This document shows positions 10,637-20,472 of a stretch of 24,102 nt of DNA, piece after piece. This stretch comes from a virus. Under the pieces are notes generated by a model. It saw nothing but the letters and a program-made list of their open reading frames with translations. It was not told where the DNA came from and did no database searches. The stretch spans positions 1-24,102 of IMG/VR virus record IMGVR_UViG_3300025769_000832, one strand, 5' to 3'. Positions within the stretch are counted from its first letter, which is position 1; the number at the start of each line of letters is the position of its first letter. The translations under genes were made by a program, and so were the position numbers.

Positions 10637-13600
10637 CTAATCAACGCGAGATGTTTCTGGGGCTGCTTCCACAAGTTTATTTAGCCCTTGTTTGATGCCT
10701 AGCGCGTTCTGCAACGGTAACAGTGAGTTTGATGCCCGTTGCTGGCCTTTAGACCATTGGAAATCTTCGTTTACTAAAGAACCAAACGCACCGCTGACAG
10801 TCTCAAATGCCTTCTCTCCAAGGTCTACTGTAGGTATGCCTTGTACTAAGTTTGATGCAATGCCCGTTGTGCGACCATATGCAAATATAGGGTCTTCTTT
10901 TACTAAGGCAGCACCAGTATCAACCATAGCTGGAATAAAGTTTGCCCATGAACTGCGCTGGAATGAAGCCTTTGCAATCTCTGTTGGGTCAAGGCGCTTT
11001 TCTAAAAACTCATCAGCATCTTCTCTGCCAATAGCGTTTACTTGCTGTTGCGCAACATAACTAAGACCAGCAAATGCAACTGAATATATCATACCAAGTG
11101 CAGCTTGTGCATCTTTTGCAGCTAAATGGTGCAGGAACTGTTTTGAATAAGACACAAGCATAAATGTTCTGAACTGTGTAATGATTTTACCCATAGTAGT
11201 GGTCATATATTTGTTTAAGTTGCCCAGGTCATTCTGTTGAATTGATTGCCTAGTCATGCGTGATACAGCTACAAGGAACGCATCACGCGCATCTTCATCA
11301 GCCCATTCAGCAAGGTTGATTTTGCGTATCTTGCGGTTTCTGAACAGCATTGATTCTGTGGTCGCGGCGTTATCCCGTATCTGTTCAAACACACGGTTAG
11401 CCATATCATCATCCAAGCCAAGGCCGCGTATTCTTTTCACAGACATGGTTCTAGCACTAAACGCCAAGTCAGTTATCTTTTGTACCGCAACTCTTGCAGC
11501 AAGGCGTTCCAACGCAAGCGTAATTGGTGCCATACCTGACAAGTCAGCTACCACACGTTTGAGGGGCTGGATTGCGAATGATGCTTTGTCAATCCAATCT
11601 CCACGACCTTCAACAAACAAGTCTTGGGCATCATGGCGGTTCATTGCTTGGTGTATCATGCGGTCAGCGCCGATGCCTTCGGCAGCTTCAATTTCATTCA
11701 ACACATCATCTTCTAGTTCGCCGTTCCTAGCGCGTTTTAGCATGCGGCGCATTTCCGGCACATTTTGCAACACACCGCGCCAACCTCCCAAGGCCAAGGC
11801 GTTACCTAATTCCGCTACCTGTGCAAAACCAACTTGGTTCATAAGGCGTATAAAATTGTAATCCTGAACAAGCCTTGCAATCCGTGGGAAAGTGCCAGTC
11901 GGGTCATCAACTAATGGCGATGAACGGCCTAGTATCATGTTATAAAGCACATCAACTGTCTGTAAATCGCCAGCAATATCCTCCTCAACCAAACCTAAAT
12001 CACCGGCCTCTGCCCTAGTTCTATCAACAAGCCTTGTATAGTCAGCCTCGCTACGAATTCCTTTCTGTGCCAGTGCAATTCTGCCCCACATCTGGGTCAC
12101 ATACTGTGTGAACACCTGTTCTGCATCACGCTGCATCAGGTCAGTAACGCGCAATATATTGCCGTCACCAACATCAATCGCGGCATTTATGTCAATCTTC
12201 AGGCGGCGCTTAGCCCGTGGTGAAATTCCTTCAGGGCGTGTTTCAAGAAGTGATATTAGTCGGTCTGCATCCACCTGTTCTAATATTTCTTCTTCGACAA
12301 GGATGTCGCGCAGTACGTCTTTTGAATCAGTTGTAAATGCACGGGCTAGACCGCTTTCCATGCCAAGGGCTTTTTTACGCAACTTCTTGGTCATGTTCTT
12401 GGCTATTTTTTCGGTAATTTCCTCATCTACACCAGCCATTCCACGGCTAAGTGCCACCTTCAACAATGCCTGAACCTTATCTGTGCCGTACTTGACGCCA
12501 AGGCTTTGGAACTTGAACCCATCCCATAGATGCGTGAAGTATGTCAAATCCTCTGGAATAGAATCAAAGCCTTTAACCTCAACCCGTTTGGCTTCGCCAA
12601 GCATATTAGCAAACAGCCTTGACTGAACACCAGCAGCACGGCGAACAGCCGATGATACAGGAAGCCCTGGCTGTTCTACGGCTTGACCCACAAGATTGCC
12701 AAATTGCTGCCTTGAACTGCCAAACTTTGACTTAAAGTAACCTATGCCGTTCTCTTTTGCCCACTCTCTGTAGGCTGGTTCATACACGCGGTAATATTGG
12801 GCTAATGTACCCTTCATTCCGTTTGTCTTAATGATGTCTGCTGTTGCTTCTAAAGCCTCACCACCCTTGTTGAAGCCAACGGCATCTTCACCAAGAATAT
12901 TGCCGAAGTATCTAATCCCACGCAAAGACGATTTCTTCAGCATGCCTGTCATATCAAACCGCGCCTTACCAAAAACAGATGTTTCTGGGTCGCCTACATC
13001 AGAAAGATAGTCATCCATGTCTGTGCGCAAATCATCAATCTGGACAGGCCGTGACATTGGGTTTTCAGCCGCGCCAACACTTCTGTTTATTTCTTCTGGG
13101 CTGACTATTGTTTCTTCAGAACCCATGCGACCCTGAACGACTTTGGCGGCATCTGACACTTGCGCCTTATTGGTATCTTCTGCGACTTTGCCAAGCGCCT
13201 GTGTAAATTCGTCAGGCTTTGTGCCACGCAAATAACCTATGCCGCCACCTAAAAACAAACCAGCAGTGGCTGCATATAATATATCGTATGGGTCTTTTGT
13301 TTCGTTTTGAGAAACTAAGTACGCTTCAATAGCGGCATTAGACGCTGCTGCGCCAGTTGCGCCAGAAAAAGCACGGGCTAACCTTGTGGCCTTACCACCC
13401 CAAACCGCTGGTGCCAAGACACCCTCAGTGGCAACAGACACACCTATAGCGGCTGGGTCTAGTATTGATGCCGCTACCCTTAAACCAACGCCGCCCCAAC
13501 CATAACTTGCTAGTGTTTTTTCGTTCTCCATAGATTGCAGGACTCTGTTGCGCAACTCTAAAGCATGCGCTGGGCTTACTGCGTCTACAACAAAATCTTT

Positions 13601-13849
13601 GTATTCTTCAGGTATATCTTTTGTTAGTTCATCATAACTTTCTTCATCTAACCTGAAGTCTGGGTCTGGTTCATACTCTGGATTTTCTCGAAACAAGTAA
13701 GACATCATGTTGTCTTCTTGAAACGCCGCAGACACAGCATCGCCAAATTCTATATTTTCGGCATAAATTTCAGACTCTTTCTCAGCAGCCAAAATATCTT
13801 TTTTAAGAACAGGCCGGAATGGTTCTATGGTGTAATCTAGTTCTGCCAT
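10637..13849 (-). CDS. Large internal virion (ejection) protein, gp16-like position
   Basis: This 1070-aa protein is the largest in the window and sits where T7 has gp16, the largest core protein that crosses the cell envelope during DNA entry. The N terminus is acidic. A hydrophobic, Gly/Ala-rich stretch follows at roughly 115-205 (W-G-G-V-G-L-R-V-A-A-S-I-L-D-P-A, then A-T-A-G-L-F-L-G-G-G-I-G-Y). The rest is helical, with a late hydrophobic region (A-L-G-M-I-Y-S-V-A-F-A-G-L-S-Y-V-A) around 905-925. I see no transglycosylase motif at the N terminus, unlike T7 gp16. The start overlaps the previous stop as TAATG. Function is assigned mainly by synteny and size. Confidence 0.75.
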   Translation of the reverse strand: MAELDYTIEPFRPVLKKDILAAEKESEIYAENIEFGDAVSAAFQEDNMMSYLFRENPEYEPDPDFRLDEESYDELTKDIPEEYKDFVVDAVSPAHALELRNRVLQSMENEKTLASYGWGGVGLRVAASILDPAAIGVSVATEGVLAPAVWGGKATRLARAFSGATGAAASNAAIEAYLVSQNETKDPYDILYAATAGLFLGGGIGYLRGTKPDEFTQALGKVAEDTNKAQVSDAAKVVQGRMGSEETIVSPEEINRSVGAAENPMSRPVQIDDLRTDMDDYLSDVGDPETSVFGKARFDMTGMLKKSSLRGIRYFGNILGEDAVGFNKGGEALEATADIIKTNGMKGTLAQYYRVYEPAYREWAKENGIGYFKSKFGSSRQQFGNLVGQAVEQPGLPVSSAVRRAAGVQSRLFANMLGEAKRVEVKGFDSIPEDLTYFTHLWDGFKFQSLGVKYGTDKVQALLKVALSRGMAGVDEEITEKIAKNMTKKLRKKALGMESGLARAFTTDSKDVLRDILVEEEILEQVDADRLISLLETRPEGISPRAKRRLKIDINAAIDVGDGNILRVTDLMQRDAEQVFTQYVTQMWGRIALAQKGIRSEADYTRLVDRTRAEAGDLGLVEEDIAGDLQTVDVLYNMILGRSSPLVDDPTGTFPRIARLVQDYNFIRLMNQVGFAQVAELGNALALGGWRGVLQNVPEMRRMLKRARNGELEDDVLNEIEAAEGIGADRMIHQAMNRHDAQDLFVEGRGDWIDKASFAIQPLKRVVADLSGMAPITLALERLAARVAVQKITDLAFSARTMSVKRIRGLGLDDDMANRVFEQIRDNAATTESMLFRNRKIRKINLAEWADEDARDAFLVAVSRMTRQSIQQNDLGNLNKYMTTTMGKIITQFRTFMLVSYSKQFLHHLAAKDAQAALGMIYSVAFAGLSYVAQQQVNAIGREDADEFLEKRLDPTEIAKASFQRSSWANFIPAMVDTGAALVKEDPIFAYGRTTGIASNLVQGIPTVDLGEKAFETVSGAFGSLVNEDFQWSKGQQRASNSLLPLQNALGIKQGLNKLVEAAPETSRVD

Positions 13850-16260
13850 TATTGAGTTTCTTCTGATTGTTGTGATTCACCAAAACCAAGTATTTCTAAC
13901 AGTGATTTACCAGCATCATCATCTGGAAGCATCATGTCATCTGGCGATACTAAAGACTGTTCTATTTCATTAATTCTAGCGTTTTGCTTTCTGTTATGTG
14001 CAGCCAATCTAGCATCCCTAGCCGCTTTTGCTTCAGCACCTAGTAAATCTTCCAACTGGCTTTTTGTGTATTGTTTGCCAGTAGGCAACCCCCCAGCATA
14101 TACAACATTCCAAAGGTCAGGCGAACCAGGTATAGCTGGTTTAATAGCTAATTCTTTTTCCTCAAGTTCAGAATCTGGATTATCTAGCAAAAATTCAGCA
14201 ATAGCCACTTGTGATTTCTTTTCTATATCAGGCGGCATATTTTCCATTCTTGGAAGCAACACATTGCCAACCATCATGTGAGTTTTTGTGATGTCCTTCT
14301 TGGCGTAATCAAGCGCCTTACCTTCTTCCATCCCGTATCTTATAAACATTTTAGCGCGCTTTTTTAATGCCACCTCAATATCAGATGAATTGGTAGCTTT
14401 TGTCTCAAAGAAGCCAAGGAAGCCTCCCTGCGATGTGTCTCCTATTACCTCTTTGACACGCTTGTCTAACGATTTAGACTTTACAGCCAAATCGGCATCG
14501 CTAATCTGCGCAGCGTTTGAAACAAACTCTACTGCGCCAGCCGTGCCAAAAGCCTGTTCAAAATCCAATACCGCATCAAAGAACGCACGTTGCGTATCAT
14601 TAACATGGTTTGCCACAACGCCTGGCCTCAAACGCATGACGCGGTATAACTCTATAGTGTCCATAACAACTTTGTCAGGGTTTTCTGGGTCAAACGCTGG
14701 GCTTTGGGCGCGTGATAATGCGCTAGGAAAAACAGCCGCAACACTGTCAAGTTTGATGGCATTGTTCTCAAGCAGATTAAATATTTGTGCTGGTTTTTTA
14801 TCCTGCATAGCCAAGGAAATTGCAGATGACTTTTCATCTGGCTTCAAGCTATCTACAACCTGATACCAAGTACCATCTCCGATACTGTCTGCCCCAACTT
14901 TTATTTTTGCTTGACGCTGCACCTCTTTGTTTAATGCACCGCGCAACTTAGCAATCCTAGAAACATTTGTTTGCGCTTTTTCGCCAGTAGAACCACTAAG
15001 CCTATATATTGGGTTTCTACCGTCAACAGATTGCGTTAGTGATTGTTCAGCAATATCCAATGCCCTACGCATCCCAGCAACATCTGAAATATCACCAGAA
15101 TCTATTAAGTTAGCCACTGAGTCTACGGTTTGTTCTGATGACTCAGCAACCATAGCATCTATGTCTTCGCCGCTTTTGCCTAAGTTCTTTGCGCTTTGAA
15201 CACTAGACACGACAACACTGAACCCTTGTTCAACAGTAGCTGCCCCCTCTACACCATCAGTCATGCTTAAAATTACGCTATCAGAAACCGTGTCTTCTAT
15301 TTCTTTTGCACGGGCTTCAAATTCTTTTGCTAAAGATGCTATATTTTTATTTGATAAGCCGTATGCCTGTGGGTCTATGACTTGTTGTTTACCGTTGACT
15401 GTGACTGTAACTGGTTTACCAGCGCGTAAATCAGAAGCAAATTGGCTAAGTTCTTCTCTACTGCCATCAACAGTGTTTACGGTTCCTATCAACTGGTCAG
15501 TTACAACAGTTCTCACACGACTTAAAGCTGATTGGTTGCCTTTCAGTAACTTTGCTTTTTCATCTCTACCAAGGTCACTTGCAAATATCTTCTGCCTTGT
15601 TTCTAAAAGACCGGCAGCATTAGATGCCTGTTCATCGCCAAGGTTTTTTAATTGAAATCCACGCTTGCTTATTTCTAACGAAACATCATTCATATCCATT
15701 TTAACATCTAAGCCTTGCGCTTGGGCGTCTGTTGTTATGGACTGAATATCGTTCATAATAAGTTTGATATTGGCAGGGTTTGCTGCGCCTTCATCAATTA
15801 GATAATTAAGTGCTTTATTTGTATCATTGGAACGTCTTTTTTGCTGGTTGCTAAAAACATTACTACGTCCAGCAGATATTTTGCGGTCTATAACCCCGCC
15901 AAGGCTTGCTTTGATTGATTCTTTCTGGTTACTCGTCAAGTCATCCCGTGCTTCAATAGAACTCAGCGCGTTCTTCCTAAACTCGCCAGCCTCTATATTA
16001 AAGCCTTGAACCGTACTGCTTTTAGGGTTGTTTACCAACTCATCAGCTTGTGCGCCATATGTAGCTAATGACTCTCTATAAACTCTGTCAGCTTCTGCCT
16101 TTTTCTCAGCCATACCAAACTGAAACGCTACTTGCCCTGCTGACTGTGCTAAACCAGCCACAGCACGACCAGGTGCTTCAAATGCAGCAGAACTTGCCCG
16201 TGGCCCCAAGCCACCAGCCGCTACTTCTACCTGTTGTCTGTATACTGGAATCTTGGGCAT
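13849..16260 (-). CDS. Internal virion (core) protein, gp15-like position
   Basis: This 803-aa protein opens M-P-K-I-P-V-Y-R-Q-Q-V and soon has G-G-L-G-P-R-A and an A-F-E-A-P-G-R-A-V-A-G-L-A segment. This opening is common in internal core proteins of marine podophages. The remainder is long, charged and mainly helical (Lys/Glu/Ala/Gln), without membrane segments. By position it corresponds to T7 gp15, which builds the ejection tube with gp14 and gp16. A Ser-rich, Gln/Glu-rich end is present. GAGG lies upstream of ATG 16260. The 3' end is joined by TAATG to the gp16-like gene, suggesting matched production of the two core proteins. Confidence 0.75.
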   Translation of the reverse strand: MPKIPVYRQQVEVAAGGLGPRASSAAFEAPGRAVAGLAQSAGQVAFQFGMAEKKAEADRVYRESLATYGAQADELVNNPKSSTVQGFNIEAGEFRKNALSSIEARDDLTSNQKESIKASLGGVIDRKISAGRSNVFSNQQKRRSNDTNKALNYLIDEGAANPANIKLIMNDIQSITTDAQAQGLDVKMDMNDVSLEISKRGFQLKNLGDEQASNAAGLLETRQKIFASDLGRDEKAKLLKGNQSALSRVRTVVTDQLIGTVNTVDGSREELSQFASDLRAGKPVTVTVNGKQQVIDPQAYGLSNKNIASLAKEFEARAKEIEDTVSDSVILSMTDGVEGAATVEQGFSVVVSSVQSAKNLGKSGEDIDAMVAESSEQTVDSVANLIDSGDISDVAGMRRALDIAEQSLTQSVDGRNPIYRLSGSTGEKAQTNVSRIAKLRGALNKEVQRQAKIKVGADSIGDGTWYQVVDSLKPDEKSSAISLAMQDKKPAQIFNLLENNAIKLDSVAAVFPSALSRAQSPAFDPENPDKVVMDTIELYRVMRLRPGVVANHVNDTQRAFFDAVLDFEQAFGTAGAVEFVSNAAQISDADLAVKSKSLDKRVKEVIGDTSQGGFLGFFETKATNSSDIEVALKKRAKMFIRYGMEEGKALDYAKKDITKTHMMVGNVLLPRMENMPPDIEKKSQVAIAEFLLDNPDSELEEKELAIKPAIPGSPDLWNVVYAGGLPTGKQYTKSQLEDLLGAEAKAARDARLAAHNRKQNARINEIEQSLVSPDDMMLPDDDAGKSLLEILGFGESQQSEETQ

Positions 16261-16267
16261 TATTACC

Positions 16268-16717
16268 TCACGCCATTAACTGTGCGGCTTGCGAACCGCC
16301 TTGTAACAAAGATTGATAAGACTGTGTTCTTAATGCAGATGAACGTGCGCGGCCTTCTGCACGGGCTAATGCAGCCTCCGATACCTTTGCGGTTTGTTCT
16401 ATATCTGCTGCATATTGGATATTCAGCGCGTCCATTTCAGTAGCAAAGTACGAATCAGCCAATGCCTGCAACGCACTACCTGACATCTGTATTCCAGATG
16501 CTGCTGTTGTTACACGCTGCGATGCAATAGTGCGTTCTGCTGACTGCCGCATACTTGCTTCTTCAGCAACTTTCTTTCTCTGCAATAAGATTGCCTCATT
16601 CTCTGCAACCTGTGCATTAAACTCAGCAGTTTGCTTGGCAGCTTTAGCCGCAGCTTGATTGCCCTTATAGCCCATAACCCCGCCACCCAATGCGGCTGCG
16701 GCAGCAAGTTCAATCAT
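16268..16717 (-). CDS. Internal virion protein, gp14-like
   Basis: This 149-aa protein starts with an Ala/Gly-rich hydrophobic stretch (I-E-L-A-A-A-A-A-L-G-G-G-V-M-G). A long helical, Ala/Gln/Glu-rich body follows: K-Q-T-A-E-F-N-A-Q-V-A-E-N-E-A, S-G-I-Q-M-S-G-S-A-L-Q-A-L, and A-D-I-E-Q-T-A-K near the end. The pattern of a short N-terminal hydrophobic segment then A-E-x-N-A-x-x-A-E-N-E-A and S-G-I-x-x-S-G-S is typical for the small ejection protein of T7-like phages, which inserts into the outer membrane during entry. It begins at TAATG with the GNAT-like gene. Confidence 0.8.
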   Translation of the reverse strand: MIELAAAAALGGGVMGYKGNQAAAKAAKQTAEFNAQVAENEAILLQRKKVAEEASMRQSAERTIASQRVTTAASGIQMSGSALQALADSYFATEMDALNIQYAADIEQTAKVSEAALARAEGRARSSALRTQSYQSLLQGGSQAAQLMA

Positions 16718-17139
16718 TACATCACCCTTGCCATGCGGTAATAGTCGCTACCGTCTGGCCCAAATTTATACATAATACCTTCATCTTCAAATCCCATCCA
16801 TCTAGCAAACCTAATCGCCTCTGGGTCGCCCATGTGAATACTAGCTTGCACACGATGTAAAGTCGTTGTCGCCAGTATACTACTAAACAGTGTCTTAGCA
16901 TACCTAGCTAGTGACAGCTTCCATTTCGGCGCATGCTTGGACAAAACAACCCAGCCCTCGCCAACACCAGGCCACATCTCATGTATACCGCCAACAGCAA
17001 CAACATCCTTGTCGCCCATGATTGCATAGCCTACAACTTGCTGCCCGTTGTCAAACGCAGCCCTCATGCTTTCTGGAAAGTCAAAGTCAGTCTCAATGCT
17101 GTTAATAAGACTAGAGTTGAATGGCACAATTCTAAGCAT
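16717..17139 (-). CDS. GNAT-fold acetyltransferase-like protein, gp13-like position
   Basis: This 140-aa protein has the usual GNAT order: V-V-G-Y-A-I-M at 35-41, V-V-A-V-G-G-I-H at 46-53, a helix around 74-90, and H-R-V-Q-A-S-I-H at 95-102. The end is E-A-I-R-F-A-R-W-M-G-F-E-D-E-G-I-M-Y at 107-124, the C-terminal motif of these enzymes. A clear acetyl-CoA loop (R/Q-x-x-G-x-G/A) is not obvious. It may therefore be a structural relative rather than an active enzyme, as is thought for the T7 gp13-type proteins at the same position. It overlaps the tail tubular B gene by eight bases. Confidence 0.7.
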   Translation of the reverse strand: MLRIVPFNSSLINSIETDFDFPESMRAAFDNGQQVVGYAIMGDKDVVAVGGIHEMWPGVGEGWVVLSKHAPKWKLSLARYAKTLFSSILATTTLHRVQASIHMGDPEAIRFARWMGFEDEGIMYKFGPDGSDYYRMARVM

Positions 17140-19873
17140 CGAAAGTGTTTGACCTCCGCATAATTGCCAGCACAGTCATAGGTAACGCTTGTGACTGCCG
17201 GATAACAACACGGGCATCGTTCTCATAACCCGCTGGGAAATAGATTTCCTTGTCACCAGTGAACAACGGTACGGCCTCATCCATAGACATGCTGCTATCG
17301 CGGAACGGTAAGCGGTCTAGGTTTTCTTCATCCGGCCCTAACTCTGCGCCAACAGTCTTAAAGAAACGTGCAGTCACGCCATGAATACGTTTAATCTTGC
17401 CCTGTGCAATGCCATCATCTGCGCCAGATTCCATACGCAAAGTCTCTAATGTAGACCTGTACCCATACCCAACATGCACCTTAGATGCGCTAACATCCAA
17501 AGTTACCTTGCCGTCAGTCACAGTCTCATCATCATGCGTTGCACCATCTGCAAGTATAGTTACTATCTCGCCTTCAAGGTGGTTTAGCCCTGTTATTGTG
17601 CTAGTGGCAGCGCCGCTGTATGTCAGCCCTGTGTCCACATAAAACGCATCCTCAACCTCATCACCGAACTCAATGGTTTTAAGGAACTCAATATGCCGTA
17701 CTGTGCTTCCGTCTATCTCACGCTTTACTGACAAATACACCTGGTCTTCTGCGCCTGATGGAATAGATGTAATACTTTCTACCACCGCCCCTGTCTGGTT
17801 TGTAGCAGCTAACCTGGTAGTATCTGAACTATCTATAGTTAGTAACCCGCCAGCACTAGGCGCAACTTCTTTAATTGTAATCACGTTAGCAGCAGGGTTT
17901 GCCACAACAAAGTCTGCATGTGCATTGATAGCTGTGTATATATTGTCAGCAGTATCGTTGTTTGATGCGTTAGGTCTAAAGCCAAGTGTCGATGCCGGTG
18001 CGCCGCTACCCAATGCTTCAGATGTAAACGTGACGCTAGTGCCGTCACTCTTAGTCAGTTTCAGTGTAGTGCCAGTCGCTATGTTTGCGTAATCAGTAAC
18101 AGTGACTGTTGCATGCGCAGTAAACCCGCCTATCGCGTGGTCATGCCATCCAATAGCAGCATTGGCACGGTCATATGTCAGACCCACTAGCCGCCCGTCA
18201 TTATGCACAAACCACAAGATTAACTCTGGTTCCTGCTGCCAGACCATATCAATCAACCCGCCACGCGGAATATGGTCAGCCAAGATAGTCAAGTCGATGC
18301 CTAACAAGCCGTCAGTATCCAAGTCAAAGGTAATCTCTTTAACTTTCTCTTGGCCTTTCTGGATTAGAATGGTGCTGTTTCCAGCCCGTACAGGACGCAC
18401 CTCAGAACTGCCAAAGGTTGTTTCACGCAGCACGTTGACGTTTGTTGGTGTTACTGGTGTAGAACCTGTGCCACCAGACAGCGTAAACTCGGAACTTGTA
18501 GTCAATATCTGCAAGAAACGCGCAGGCAACAAATGCCGGATGACGTTCACCTTGTCGGATGCAATCGTCAGGTTTACCGCACTGTCATCTAACGTGCCTG
18601 GTGTCATGTTCTCAAAGTCTGCCGATACACTGCCAAATATGGTCTGTGGCTGTCCTGTAGTACCAGCAAAGTACAGACGCTGTTCGTAAAAGCCAACGGC
18701 CTTGGGGAAGCCTTGTGCGCCGCCGAAAGCCCCTAATGACCAGCGTGTGTTAGCATTGCTAGAACCAACAGAACTATCAGGTAAACGTGAATTGCCATAC
18801 TGGTCTGCGTGTACCGTAGCGGTTACTGTTGTCGCATTTGTAAACGCTGTAATCTCTACATGACCGTGTTCGTCATGTAAGTATTCCCAATCTATAGCGC
18901 CGTATGTTTCTGTGCCTGTAAGGTGGACTGGCGGTGTATTGCCAGATGTTTGGGTGCTTCCAGTCGCTTGTTTATAAACATGCCCTGCAAACCTGACCGT
19001 TGCGTTGTTAGCGTAGCTGGTACTAGCAGCCCACTCATCATGTTCAATCTCTAGGATTTCCCTAAATCTAATCAGCCTGCCTACGTCAGAACTAGCAAAC
19101 GTATTGGCAGAAGCTGCAATAGTAACGCTACCAGTGGCAGCAGATGCGTACAAAGTTGTTGCTGTGTCGTTCTCATCCAAGTACGGGCCATCAACAAAAT
19201 CAATGTCTGCAAGTGTAAAGCTAGTAGCTGAGGTGCGTGTAAGCTTAGCTGGCGCGTGGTCTTTATGCGCTAGGTACAATATATCGGCAGACTGTGTGTG
19301 GTTAATCTCAAATATATCTGTGACGGTATAGGTTGTCGTAACCTCCACAATAGTAGCAGCCGTGCCTGCGCTTGCATACGCATCAAAGTTAGTGCTGTCT
19401 ACGCCTGATAGTTCAAAGGTATTCACCCCAGCATTTGCTACCGTAAATTCACGATTATTCACTTGTGACATACCAACCACATCTTTGATGAATATTCTGT
19501 CACCATTTGTGAACGTATGTGAACTAATTGTCACAACAGCAGGGTTTGCCCGTGTTATGGCTGTAATCGTTTGGTTGGCTTCAGTTAGCAATCCACCGTC
19601 TTTGTAGAACCGCACATAGCTTGCGCCAAACTCTAGGACGTATGCCTGTTCGTCACTAAACTCAAAGTTGATAAGTCTTACCTTGCCACCGTCCTTAGAA
19701 CGCCCAGCAAAGAATGTGCCTGGTCTACGGGTCACACCGCCAGACGGAAACACAACCATGTTGTTTACTGTTTGCGCAGACTCATTGTACTTTTGTAGGT
19801 CAATACGCCCCTCTAACTTTGGCGATATTTCACCAGTACGAAAGTTGGTAACAATACTGGATACACGGGCCAT
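17132..19873 (-). CDS. Tail tubular protein B (nozzle), gp12-like
   Basis: This 913-aa protein has the hallmark start of podovirus nozzle proteins: F-R-T-G-E-I-S-P-K-L-E-G-R near residues 11-23, Y-N-E-S-A-Q-T-V-N-N-M, and V-F-P-S-G-G-V-T-R-R-P-G-T. Beyond this, E-Q-A-Y-V-L-E-F-G and Y-V-R-F-Y-K-D-G-G are standard. G-F-P-K-A-V-G-F-Y-E-Q-R-L-Y-F-A-G-T falls in the middle third. The protein closes the tail tube below gp11 and carries the fibres. It is longer than T7 gp12 (about 794 aa), mainly through beta-rich inserts with many Thr and Ala. It follows tail tubular A after two bases. Confidence 0.92.
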   Translation of the reverse strand: MARVSSIVTNFRTGEISPKLEGRIDLQKYNESAQTVNNMVVFPSGGVTRRPGTFFAGRSKDGGKVRLINFEFSDEQAYVLEFGASYVRFYKDGGLLTEANQTITAITRANPAVVTISSHTFTNGDRIFIKDVVGMSQVNNREFTVANAGVNTFELSGVDSTNFDAYASAGTAATIVEVTTTYTVTDIFEINHTQSADILYLAHKDHAPAKLTRTSATSFTLADIDFVDGPYLDENDTATTLYASAATGSVTIAASANTFASSDVGRLIRFREILEIEHDEWAASTSYANNATVRFAGHVYKQATGSTQTSGNTPPVHLTGTETYGAIDWEYLHDEHGHVEITAFTNATTVTATVHADQYGNSRLPDSSVGSSNANTRWSLGAFGGAQGFPKAVGFYEQRLYFAGTTGQPQTIFGSVSADFENMTPGTLDDSAVNLTIASDKVNVIRHLLPARFLQILTTSSEFTLSGGTGSTPVTPTNVNVLRETTFGSSEVRPVRAGNSTILIQKGQEKVKEITFDLDTDGLLGIDLTILADHIPRGGLIDMVWQQEPELILWFVHNDGRLVGLTYDRANAAIGWHDHAIGGFTAHATVTVTDYANIATGTTLKLTKSDGTSVTFTSEALGSGAPASTLGFRPNASNNDTADNIYTAINAHADFVVANPAANVITIKEVAPSAGGLLTIDSSDTTRLAATNQTGAVVESITSIPSGAEDQVYLSVKREIDGSTVRHIEFLKTIEFGDEVEDAFYVDTGLTYSGAATSTITGLNHLEGEIVTILADGATHDDETVTDGKVTLDVSASKVHVGYGYRSTLETLRMESGADDGIAQGKIKRIHGVTARFFKTVGAELGPDEENLDRLPFRDSSMSMDEAVPLFTGDKEIYFPAGYENDARVVIRQSQALPMTVLAIMRRSNTFDA

Positions 19874-19875
19874 AT

Positions 19876-20472
19876 CTAAAACCTAATGTTTGTATATGTG
19901 TCTGCCACTGGCTGTTCTGGATAGCCCTCCATCGCATCTATAGACTTGGCCTCACGCAACCTCTGTTCGTATAACGCCTGCATAGTTTGCGCTATAGTTC
20001 CGCTGCCCGTGATGTTGTAAGCAAGTTTAGCCGCTATCCGATGCGCAATGGTTGCTGAAAGAAGCGAGTCATATTCTTCTGTGTTGGTTACTCTGCCGAT
20101 ATAGACAATGTTGCAAGTGCCTTCGTTAGACAGTATTTTGCGGCCTTCAATCTTATACATGACATTGCTGTCATATGCGGCAAGTTCGTTATTTACGTTA
20201 GAATCCCAGAACGATAATACCCGCAAGCAGTAAGGGTCTGTCGGTAATGTAAACTGGTTTGTAAAACCAAAGGCCGGAGAAGCAGCATCTTTGGCTAGTT
20301 CTTTGCGTGTGACCGCAACATTCCAAGGGTGTGCGCGTAACACGGCATCACGCACTGGTTCAAAGTTTCTGTTACACAACCTGGCTTCTTTAGAGTTATC
20401 AGTTAGTGAGATGATGGTTGCTGCACCTAGCAAGTCCAACGCTTCATTACATATGTCAACAACTGAGGGCAT
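19876..20472 (-). CDS. Tail tubular protein A (adaptor), gp11-like
   Basis: This 198-aa protein is a standard adaptor of the T7 type. It has I-C-N-E-A-L-D-L-L-G-A near the start, then A-R-L-C-N-R-N-F, R-D-A-V-L-R-A-H-P-W-N-V-A-V-T-R, and F-T-L-P-T-D-P-Y-C-L-R-V-L. The length matches T7 gp11 (196 aa). It forms the dodecameric ring between portal and nozzle. ATG 20472 overlaps the end of the nuclease gene by 17 bases, with AAAGG some eleven bases upstream. Confidence 0.92.
   Translation of the reverse strand: MPSVVDICNEALDLLGAATIISLTDNSKEARLCNRNFEPVRDAVLRAHPWNVAVTRKELAKDAASPAFGFTNQFTLPTDPYCLRVLSFWDSNVNNELAAYDSNVMYKIEGRKILSNEGTCNIVYIGRVTNTEEYDSLLSATIAHRIAAKLAYNITGSGTIAQTMQALYEQRLREAKSIDAMEGYPEQPVADTYTNIRF

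Noticed and set aside
10621-10637. Small AT-rich inverted repeat (GTATTT/AAATAC) between the gp16-like and fibre genes.
   Set aside because: Six A-T-rich pairs with a three-base loop is too weak to call a terminator or operator.
11256-11861. Open frame of 201 codons on the + strand opposite the gp16-like gene.
   Set aside because: Composition is that of an antisense shadow (many Ser, Arg, Ala; no known motif), there is no ribosome-binding site, and the opposite frame is a convincing gene.
18102-18689. Open frame of 195 codons on the + strand opposite tail tubular protein B.
   Set aside because: It lies wholly antisense to a well-supported structural gene and shows no domain pattern.
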